Shown here: positions 35,701-47,700 of the stretch, piece by piece | How the letters are laid out: the number at the start of each line of letters is the position of its first letter | Numbering within the stretch: position 1 is the stretch's first letter | NCBI GenBank assembly: GCA_011033025.1 | Contig: WFMF01000493.1 | Location: 1 to 64,000 of the forward strand | DNA length: 64,000 bases | Source of the DNA: Beroe forskalii | Taxonomy: Eukaryota > Ctenophora > Nuda > Beroida > Beroidae | Direction of reading: 5' to 3' | The notes under the pieces: model-generated | Told to the model about the DNA's origin: nothing | Databases searched by the model: none | What the model saw: the letters and a program-made list of their open reading frames with translations, nothing else | Made by a program: the position numbers and the translations under genes

Positions 35701-38700
35701 TCTACAGTGAGCGGACAAAAGACCCCCGGACAGATTAAAGACCCGGCAGGGTCAATAAGGTTAGGTTAAGGGTCAATGTTAGTGTTGGGGCTTGGGTTTT
35801 GTTAGGGTTATTAGGGGGCTTCTGTCAGGGAATAACTTCCTACATTGCAAACCATAAAATAGATAACTCTCTAATCTCTCCACTACTCAACTACTCTCTT
35901 CCTCAGAGATTGAGGCGTGAGAATTACACCCCACCAGATGACCAGATCGTTTATTATTTGAAACACCTCTCGTGATTCATACAATGTATACCAATATGAA
36001 GATATTAGCTGTTTTCATTGTGCACAGTGCACAGTAAATGATGTACATACGACCACTGACCACTGTGTAATGTTAGAACCTTAATAAAACAGACCATTTT
36101 ACTCAACTAACAAGACAAAACTAGTCCCTGCTAACCTTTGTAAATCAAGAACTGGCAGTACACTGCACAATGTGCACTTCATGCATTATACCGCGGATAT
36201 CGCTAGCGGCGTATTGGAGCAACTCTCGTCTCTCGCAGTAGAGTGATCAGTGAACGCACAACAGGACAAACTAACAGAACTCTTTACACTGCACAATGTA
36301 AACTGTATATTAATTGTACATTGTTCATTTTACACTGTACAATGTAAACTGTACATTGTACACTGTACATTTTACACTGTACATTGAACACTGTACATTG
36401 TATACTGTACATTGTACATGGTAGAGTGTAGCAATGTACTTCATACACCATCACACACCCTTCGTTCAGACATTCACACTCCTCTGAACCAGCAGCATTA
36501 CATCATGATGCTCACTCATGCATCGCCTAGTCTAGCATAATGAGTGACAGATCGCAGAAACACAGGTAGTCATGACGTCATCGTGACGTCACCACTAATA
36601 AACCTGCTAAATCGAGGAGTGCACATGCACGCCAAGTTAAAACATTATTACTTCATTATACAGGTGTAACATGTTACACGGGATAATTCTATTATCATCA
36701 AATTACACGAGTCAGTTTACATCGTAATTATTATGAAAATTAACATACACCAACCGGGTGATTATGATTCAGCATAACTTCTGAGCATGGGTCTTGGCAC
36801 AAGACGGTCATTATCTTATCTGCTCCCCAATTGTGTGAGAATATTTCGGCATGCACCAAGATAAAAGATGGCAGGCCGATGTTTTGTGAGGCAACTGAAG
36901 ACCTAAATTCTCGACACCAGGGACATATCAGTTTCATGTATCAATTTGCTCAACATTTCACAACGTGACATTTGAGCAACGGAAGTAAGTTAGAACAACT
37001 ACATAATATTAGTAATATTAGATTGGATTGCATAATATATGCAAAGTGAAGAACAAAATGTGTCCAGTACACATAGTTACATTCTCAATAAATCTCATAT
37101 CCTCGATAAAAGATAAAACCGGCAATAAACTTGTTTTTTTTCTTCAGAAGTATCTTGTGAAAAGTTTTTCAGGCAACTACCAATATTCAGGGGGATTTCA
37201 AAGAAGCTTAGGTCGCTTGATGCTTTGATGCTATGCGCCCAATCGTTGTCTGACACCACTTTGTCACCAGTGTCAAAGATCAAACCCTCGTCACTGACAC
37301 CACTTGTCTCATTTCACTTGTCTCATTTCACTTGAGATTGCAGTTCATCAATTTATGCTCTTCTATGGAAGTCAGTCACGATTGTCTTTCATTTTTGCAC
37401 GAATTTTAGTCTTGGAAAGATGCAATAGTACTACTAAAACAGTGTTTTATCCTCATTTAAATTTTAAAAGGCACCAAAACTGGAATTTGAACTCAGTAAG
37501 TCTGTCTATGACCTCTGTTTATAAATTTACAACAATAATAGGTACTCTTTCCTTCTTTTGGCTGGACTGCTAGAATATCAGGATAAAGTTGCTCTCCTAA
37601 GACGATCTTCCAACACATCTCTTCTAAAGACTTTCATCTCTCATTGCAATATGACCCTCGTCATGACTAAAACCATTCTATGCAACATTGCAATATGATC
37701 CTCGTCATGACTAGATCCATTGTATGCAATCACCTAATGAGGGTGATAATGAGGTACTGGTGATGGGGGGACATTGCTTCGTCACCTGATCTCCGACTTG
37801 CTGGGTCATGTAACTCGTCAATGCTTGGTAATACGACTCACTTACGGTTGTATATATACCATGGCCCCACCAACCAAGTATCACTTCTATCATCGTTTAC
37901 TAATCTGACAACTTCTTCGCTATGAGATTGACCCTTCAACCATCATCTCCTTCCCTCGACACTTCCTCCAGACTGCAGAAGAACAGACCTCCCCCTCTCA
38001 ACCTTGGGATGCTGTCCTCCACTCCCAACAGAAGGGTCCTGCCTCTGGTCTGTGACAAGCCCCCTCCTCCTCCCCCCACTGAAAGGAGAAGAACCCTCCC
38101 AACTCCCCCCACTCTACCTCGTCTCTGTGACATACCCCTACCTCCTCCTCCCCCTCCTCCTCACTCTCAGCTCACCAAGGACTCCTCCTCTGGACGCATC
38201 AGGAAACCCTCCACTTCTCAATCCCAACCACAGGACCAGACATCCCTCAAGCCAGAAAGCCCCACCAACAATCAGAGACCGGGGAAACGCACCTCCCCCG
38301 ACTCCCCTCCACAGTCAGATACCCCCACTCTTGCTGCAAAACGACAGCGCTTCCTGTCCTGTATCATCCAGGAGACCTTCCACAGTATACACTCTCCAGA
38401 CATCCAGTCTCCAGGGATCCCTACCCCACTCCCTCCCTCTCCAGTCATCTCTCCCATCTTCCCACCCTCTCCTGCTCGGAAGAAGACTGCTCCTACCAAC
38501 CCACCTCCCCCTCCTATAATCCGGATGAGAACCAGCTTCACCTACTCACAGATCGAGATACTGGAGACTACCTTCTCAGCTCAGCAACAGATCTCCAGAC
38601 TACATGCAGCTCAGATAGCCTCTCAGTTCGAGTTGCCTCTGGAATGCATCACGTCCTGGTTCTCCAACAGAAGGCACTTGGAGAGGAAGAGGGAGAGAAG

Positions 38701-41700
38701 GAGGAGGGCTACTTTGCAGCAGAGGACCAAGTCGGCCAGCAGAACAGCCAGCAGGAGTGGGGAGGCACACACTGTATGATCTGACACATACTGTATGATC
38801 TGTGTTTTCAAGACATTGTTTTTAAGAATACTGTATCAGTTAATCAGGGATAGTTTTGTTTATTTAATGATATTGAATTATTAGCTTCGGTAATTAATTA
38901 TAGTTGGGTATTTAAGACTTATATTATTGCGTTATATTTTGATATATTCAATTTATTAAACATGCCAATATTTCGTGCATGATCTGTGTTTTCGAGAATA
39001 CTGCATTAGTTTAACAGGGATAGTTTTTTATTCAATGATAGCGAATTATTAGCTTTGGTATTTACTTATTTATTAAGATTTATGGTGCATATACGATTGA
39101 TAATATTGCATCTTATTATGATAAAGTTTCGACTAATCTATTGGTGCAAATTATCATTTAGCTTCCAATTTTTCGTAAATGATGAAACAAACAAAAAATC
39201 ATCCCAATATTATGTCACTCAACATGGTACAACTGTACAAGTGCAGACCACATTCTGTAAGATGTACCGCATTTAACAATATAGCACATACACTATCACT
39301 TCTAACATCAGAGCAACATTCCACTGGTAGATGGCCTTACATCATCAATTCCCAACACTGGATCAAGTTATTTGTAATACGCGGTGGGCAAAGACATATA
39401 CACAGACATAGGTTTAACAAGTCAACTAGGGGCTCTTGACAAGCTTATAGTAACTAATAGCCCATACACTGAGCAACATAACCAAGAGCTAGGTGCTAGT
39501 GACTAGCTGCCAGACTTGTCAATAGCCAGCTGCCCCTGCAATTACAGAGAGAGACAGCAATGACCGATGGTTTATCAGTTGCCTTGAATCACCAACAATG
39601 TACATGCATATTGCATAAATCTCTGAGCTCTAAAGTTCCACCATAATGAATGTATACATAAATGATTATTAAACACTAAGCAGGTGTCCGCTGATCCAGC
39701 CTAATAATGACATAGAGTGATCGAGAGCGAAGTTTGTTTCTAGGGGTAGGGGTCAGGTGGACAGAGCAATGTCTTAACTGGGTTAGTTTCTAGGGGTTGG
39801 GGTGAGGTGGACAGAGCAATGTAGTACCTGGGCTTGTTTTTAGGGGTAGGGGGTGAGGTTGACAGAGAAATGTTTTTACCTGGGTTTGTTTCTAGGGGTA
39901 GGGGTGAGGTGCACAGAGCAATGTCTTACCTGGGTTTGTTTCTAGGGGTAGGGGGTGAGGTGGACAGAGCAAAGTCGTCCACAGAGAGGGAGGGTTCGTG
40001 GATGCTGTTGATCATGTCCTCTAACTCTTGTCTTGTCTTCTCCTCGTTTATACGGTGCGGTGCCATCTTGAACCCGTTACTAGGAGAACATACATGTCAC
40101 TGGGGGAATTGGAGGTTAATAACCATTGCTTATATTCGAACAGTGAGGGTGCCTACCAGACTAGGGGTTGTTGACTAATGACTACATTCAACTCAACCAT
40201 AGTCTTCATTGAGATACAAAAATGGAAAACATATTAATGCTTCATTCACTCAGTTTGGTTTTTATTCAAAAAGGTGACTGAACAAATAAATACGGCCAAG
40301 GAACACCTAATGAAATAGATGAGTGTCAACATTATACTAAATCAATTAACGATTCGTCGCACGAAAATAATATCATGTTTTTAAATAAAAATCAAAGGCC
40401 GCATCCAAACACAACGAGAGAAACTGTCAAAGAATAAGTCCTAAAATACTTGATACGACAGTCTATAATGTCATCTGACATATTATTATGCGTTGACCGT
40501 ATACTCTGTATTTTATTCCATGATGTAATCCTTACAAGAGAACACTTCAAGATGTGTTAGCAGCTACGAATCATGCAAAGAACCATGACATCTGAGTGCA
40601 ATTTGGTGTTCTAGTTGGAAGAAATACTACATTTTGTAATTTAGTGAATTTGTTTTCCCTTTGACTTTATCAGCTATCCCCGGCAATTATTTCCGGTTTA
40701 ATGCTATTATTAGTTAGGATATACGACAGTGCACGACGCACGTGTGGTGTGTGAACTTATGAAGGAACAAGGAGTAGACATTACAAAACGTCACCAATTC
40801 ATCGTTGTGAATCAATGCCATGACATCACTCTCGCCCTGCTGCTTTCCTTGCAAGACATGTGCAATGTGTGATATTTTGATGATTTATTTAAATGTGACT
40901 TCATTCAGTGATGAAGCGAGAGAATAATGGGCTAATGTCAAGGCGTTGCCTTATTAGGACACAACACTTGGGCAGACTTCAGTAATTATTGTATCAACGT
41001 ATTCACTTAGATGTAAATTTGAAGTGTACATTGTACAAATCATGGTAATGTGTCAGTGTGAAGGACGAAAGTACATCTAAAATCTACATTGATACTGATA
41101 TACTAATATAAACCATTCTAAATCGCGGTACATGCAAATGATGCAATATGGACCGTGATCTACTACAACAGCGACACATGCCCCCTACATCTGACACCAA
41201 CCTGTTACTCTGTTTCTTGTCGATGGCAGAGAGGCTCGTTCTCTGGACCCTCTCCTCCCCTCCTCCTTTGTTTTCTGATGACGTCACTCTCTCCTCGCTC
41301 TGCCCTGCTCCGGCTGATGACGTCATAGCAGCCTCCTGCTCGCCTTCATCTGCTAATATAACACAATAAGATAATTAATCATCATGCATTGTCACGAATA
41401 TCGGCAATTTTCATCATTCCAACCCCTAAAACCGAAAGATATGTCACTTTCCGGACACTGAATGAGACATAAAAACGTAATTACAAAAAACCATGAACTA
41501 ATTATTAATTCCAAAATGCAAATGGCGACCATTTTGCCCATTTCTTCTTTTAAATGTGGGATCAAATTAGGCTTGGCGGATGGGTCAAGTTCCGTGCACT
41601 TCCAGACTTCTTTTTCAGTGACACTTCAGAAAGAAAAGAGTTCCCAGCTCTCAGAAAGTCCAGGGTTAATTGTAATCCACGATCATGAGCAAGAGGAAAC

Positions 41701-44700
41701 ACCCACCACGTACTTCAGGCCATTACGTGATTACACAATTAGCTAATTACTGAATGATGTGCAGAGAATGGGCGTTGAGTGCGATTATATTAGAAAAGTT
41801 AACCTACTCACAGTCGGTCACGAAACTGTCTGCTTATCAGAAAGGCATGCAGTGAATATTATCAACAGTGGGTTTATTGTAAACGGATGAATTCCTTCAC
41901 CCGAAAACTTACCCCTTTTGTGGTATTTTACGTGAGCTCTAGATCAGGGGCTCATGGGGCTCAAAATCTCTCAATTTTGGAAATTCTAAATGCTTACCAA
42001 GTGAGAGTGACATGACATGCTCTCCTTATTCCCACAGGTAATTCCAATTCTAAATTTCAAATAAGCAGGCAAATCTACGTTATGAACCCGTTTCATGAAC
42101 CGAAGTTTGGATTAAATAACACTTCAATAAAAGGCATTCAGTGCAAGTTGATAGGGTAAAACGGGGTGAAGTGGGACAATTTGAGACATATTCAGGTGCC
42201 ACAGTCACACTTTTAACAAAAAATTAATTTTTGGTTGGTGATTTTAGCAATGAACCCTTCCTCTTTCGATAGAATTGGCCGAAAAAATCTCAACCAATGG
42301 TTTTCATATAGAAAATAGCTGTCCATCTTTCCCCGCAGCATGTTCCACTTCACCCCTCATGTGGAGGTAAAGAGGGACAGTCTCTGTAGCCCGGAGATAA
42401 CCATTTGAGAAGTTTTTTCTTGATTGGACGTGTACAGTTCTTTAGAATAAGTCGAATAAACCACTTTGGAACAGAAAAGATTATCTAATTGGGCAAATTG
42501 GAGAATGAATGAATTGGTCACTTTAAAAATTATTATTTTAGATTTAAAATTTCAAATTTCACAAGTACCTCTTTGGCAGTTTTTAAAAATGTCCCACTTT
42601 ACCCGCGCTCACCTAAAAACTTTGTAAATTTGTTGTATGGGAACCATTTATCGATTTTTCTCCATTCCAACGGTTCAGTAGCCATCTGAGTGAAGCCCAA
42701 AATGACAAAATTCAATGAGAGATTGAAATTACCTTTAATTAACACGTTGTGGGGGAAAGAGGGACACTGATAGTTAACAAGGATAATAATCACAATATAA
42801 GCAATAAAAGCATTTGCAATTCATAATTTGTTCCCTAAAACATCCCTTATAAGTTTCTCAGACATAAAATTTTATTTTCGTTGAAAATCATGTTATTGGG
42901 GAAAGTGGGACAGTCAAGTCAGATCAAATGAAATCATGTATTCCTAAGGAAACAGTTATGCTGTGGAGGTTGTTTTTCATCAAGATTTTCACTTTGGTTG
43001 TATACTTTATTTTCTTGAAAATAGCACTAAATGATATGGTATAATAATTTTGGGGGGAAAGTGGGACAGTTGCGCAAAAATTGTCAAAAATTTAATAAAA
43101 AATCAATAATTTTAATTCGTGATGCTGTATTAAAGGTTTGATAAGCATTATTGATATTCTCATATACATAAGTCACAAAAACAAGGCGGTTTTCGATTAG
43201 TTCCATACTTTTATCCCATTACCCCACCAATCCAATAATCAAGATTAAATTCTGTTCCACTTTCCCCACTCACCTGTAAAGTCTTTGTTGGCAATAGAAT
43301 TCCATCTAAATTATAACAAATAAATGCCTAGATCATTATAAAAATCAGTTGTTATTGCTGTACCACTTTACCCCAATGGGTAAAATATACAAATATGAAT
43401 GTCCCACTTTACCCCACTGAAATACTGTTGGGGTGTTGCTTTGGAAAATTTTCGTGTCCCACTTTACCCACATCGGTCTTATGCATCATTTGACAGTGTT
43501 CCTCTTTACCCAAAGTGTAGTCTTCACCACAGCTTTGCATAGGTGAAGGTTTTTTGAATTTTCGTGAAGTGTCCCACTTTCCCCCCAGGTGTTCCATTTC
43601 ACCCCATTTTGTCCCTCTTTACCTCCTGTCCCACTCCACCCCGTTTTACCCTAAGTTTTTACATGTTTATTGAGAAAATTACATTAATTCACCATTGGAA
43701 CCACCCACTAGCCATGATTTCATAGCGAGATATGATACATTGTCATATGAAATAAAACCAGACAAAAAACTCAAAATCACACACAATTTAAACAACTTTC
43801 CCGTGACATATTGACAAAACAAATCTGCGTGAGAAGGGAATGTGTACACTGAAAAACATGACAGGTCATTAAATGTGATGAGTACAGATGATAAAGACAT
43901 GTACACTGTACAATATACCACAAATACGATCTTATCAGTCACTATCAGTATTTGATGTGTCACAGGGAATAGTACGTACTACGTGCACTGTGTACTGGGG
44001 TATTGGGGTGAACTATATTACGTAATATGACGGACTGTGGAGACAGTTTTGAGATCACATGTTACGACTTACGAGATAAATTTGTGGTCGATTTCAAACC
44101 TCTCCCCTCCATTTAAATCATTTCTAAAAAAGTTGTATTTGTTACAATACCGTTTAGTTTAATAAATTCTGTTCATAATATTTCTTAATAGCGTTTCTCA
44201 ATAATTTCGTTCATGTTAATGGAGATAAGATACTAATTCATCATATCTGGTATCCTAACTCCAGAATAAACTAAGCTATTTTTGCAGACTGTGGTGAATA
44301 GGGATCCTAAGGTACCATAGGATGGTCTTTCACCCACCAAATTTTGGGAATGGATTTACGATATTTTTCAACTTCGATTTTTAGGCCTACAACGACTAAT
44401 TTGAGTATGGAATCAATTCTAAAGGGTGGCGGGGCCTGCAGAGAGGCCATAGATAAAAGTTGGAGATAGGATTGTTTTGCACTCAGCTTTTTTGCACTCA
44501 GTCGAAGATTTGAAAACCCCTCACTCACCATCGATGATTTACGCCATATTCGAAACTTTCTTTACGAGGCAAAGCCGAATGCTCATTATTGCAAAAGTAC
44601 AACATTTTAGGAGTTATATTTAACTGTACCTTGTACCACGAGCAATTATGCTCTACTTTAAATGAATGCACGGTTTTAATGCGCATGCAAGTGGTACAAT

Positions 44701-47700
44701 AATTTGTTATCTAATTGGTATTATCCCCGCATAAACTTTGATCAGTAACATTTTGGAGGATTCGTACACCACGTACACACAGTACTCACAGTATACACTA
44801 TACAAAGCGGTCAAAGCGTAAACAGCATACACAATATTATACACAAGTTCCAGTATACACATTATGTATGAGGGATACCCGGCAACGTTACCGATGACAT
44901 CGCATATTCTAAAGAATAGAGCTGAATATGTGTGCATGTATAAGTACACTACCACTGTATTGCCTCGTACAACAACCGAATATTGCAGTGAGTTCAGGGG
45001 AAAGCTGGTGCTGAATTATGGTTTACAGATACCTTTACAAATTTTGCAGTATTTGCTTGAGTATTAAAGAGCGTAGACAGTTATTTGCAATGACCTTAGA
45101 CACTGACCATAAAATTACATCAATTCATTCAATACTCCCCATCCCAAATTTTGATCATCAAGGTCCATGCCGACCTAACTCCTCTACCTGTTCGCTGCAC
45201 TACATCATCCCCTATTCCACAACTTACCAGTTCGCGGCACCAAGTTGTCGTCAATGAGAGTGAGCGATGTCTTAGGCACAGTCTGACAAGGCATACCCTC
45301 GAACTCCCCGCTGCCTATCAGTGCATTCCAGCTGTCCCTCTTCTGGCGGCGCCGGGGTGGCGGCTGTCTGGGCCGCTTGTAGGCGGTGGGCGGCGTGGCA
45401 GGCGGTGTCTGGTACAGCGAGGAGTTCTCACTGGTAGACTTATGGTCTCGCACCACTGGCGGCATGAGAGTGGTGGCTGTCAGGTCAAGAGACCTGTCAC
45501 AGGGCAGGTAGTCTGCGGCTGTGGGGTCTTGTGTGCTGCTTCTAGGGAGGAGGAGGAAGTTTAGGGAGTGAATATGGGAGTTTTACAGCGGAGTTAGGAG
45601 TTAAGGGAGTTGAGGGAATGCTACAGGAGAGAAAGTACCTATAGTACTAGATTTGGGGAGCTATGGGAGTGGTGGAGTTTTATTTTAAGGGGGGGGGGGT
45701 TCACCCCTCACATTTTGGAAAATACGAATTTGAGATATGAGTGGGCCCCGGGGATTTCGGCTCTCATGGGCATAAAAATTTTTTGAAGGCCTAACTCAAA
45801 ATTTTGGTCAATAATATAAGTGCGAAATTAAGTCTCAAAGCGATTCTAAAAATTTCATGCAGAAACATTGAAAAATGGCGGAGGAGTAGCGAAAAGAGTA
45901 AAGTCCATTTGGGCAAAAGCGCTAACTGAGATATAAGCGATTTAGTGGATTTTTGAAGGTTTTTATGGGCTAAAATGGCCAAATAAGGTCCAATTCACTT
46001 AGAAATTGGTTTGCCCATCAATTTTGACCTAAATGATGTGCAAAACAAGTTTGAAGCTCATATCTCCAAAAATGTGGCCAAAATGGCCATCTTAAGGCCC
46101 AAAATAGGCCAACTGCCACTTTGGCGCGCATGCTTTGCATGGGCATAACTTGGCCATTTTTCATCCGATTTTGACAAACCAATACACTAAAATGATCCGA
46201 GGCCTCACATGGGCAATGTTGGACCTATGGACTCAAGACCACCGTCAAAATGTTGGTACACGCCCTGGCCATCCTGGCCAACTCATATCTCAAATTCGTG
46301 TTTTCCAAAATGTGAGGGGTGAACCCCCCCCCCTTAAAGAAGGGATCAATTTTAAAATTGGTTTCAAAATTCAATATCAATGTGGACACCAAAAAGATCA
46401 ACTTTCGGATAATGCACCCTGATGATGAAATGAGGACTGGCGATTGACAACTGCAGCCTATTGCAGTGATTATTACAGTCTAGATATTCAAACCTGCTTT
46501 GAATACAAGTCATCGTTTGACCAGCTATGGACGATCAATCATCAAGCAAATTTGGGGATTATAAAAATTTCGATCTAATTAACCTATCAAATTGTAGAAA
46601 TAAACAATTCACACAGTGAAATGGCACATGAAAGCATTACAGTTATAAATTGAAGTACTTGTATTATACACTATTAATAATTTCATACTATATACAGTGG
46701 TCGACCGGGGCCCCGGCCCCGGCCCCGGCCAAAATCACTGCCCCCGGCTCTTCCCGGCCCCGGCCAAAATTGAGGAAGAGACCGGGGCCCCGGCCCCGGC
46801 CCCGGCCTAAAATCGTGATTTTACCGGGGAATTGGCCGGGGATTTAACATTTACCTTTTCAGATGAAAATTTGTGAATTCCATAATAATTTCCTTACTTG
46901 ACATGAAACGGGGCGATATATTTTTCCATCCAATGATATTTCTAATGCTTAGGACATTTAACTTCTGAATAGGTCGCTCAAGACGCGTACTCACGTACAT
47001 TTTAATTACTTCAAATTGTAGAGAAAATTGTATTGAGCTGATGTTGCTATCTATTGACCACCACCCCAGACCCGAATCTATCATCGAAGTTTAACTTTCG
47101 TGTTATTTTTGCTTCGACGAGACATGTAAACACGTTGAAAATAAACGAAAATACTGTTTTGAAAAGGCTAAATACTATTGAGGCATCTATATTTTTATCA
47201 GCATTATTAAACGTTTGGTTTTTGGAGGTTGTCGCACCCAGGGCATTCGACACATTTAGGTTCCACAACACTGTTGCTCTTTCTTCAGGACCAGACATGT
47301 TGAAAAAATACAAAAATAGAGTCTTAATGCTATAAAAGTATAAAAGCGACTGTTCTATTTGCACAGGTCATCTGGCTCTGCATATCATTGAATTTCAGTT
47401 ACAGTATTGATTTTGCTTCGGCCAAATTCGTCTAAAAATACGAGGATCGAGTTGAAATACTAAAGAGGCGAAACTTCTATTTGCTCAGATCGTCTGGCTT
47501 CTGGGGGCTGCTGCCCCCAGACCCCTGCGTTTCATTGAATTTCAGTGACGGTCTTCAATTTGCTCAGAAGTCAATCCAAATAAGTCGAAAGAATACGAAA
47601 AATAGATTTGAAATGCTACAGAGGCCACGATTCTATTTCTTTTTGCTCAGGTCTTCTGGCTACTGGGAGCTGCCGCCACCAGACCTCAGCATATCATTCA

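Noticed and set aside
37829-37842. TAATACGACTCACT, identical to the first 14 nt of the T7 phage promoter
   Set aside because: The match stops before the TATAGGG end and the surroundings are ordinary genomic sequence, so chance is likelier than vector DNA.
38004-38541. ORFs in other frames across the homeobox gene (171 and 89 codons)
   Set aside because: They are shadows of the proline-rich coding sequence.
41462-41746. 94-codon plus-strand ORF
   Set aside because: Lies in an intron of the MICAL-like gene, no family feature, AT-rich composition.
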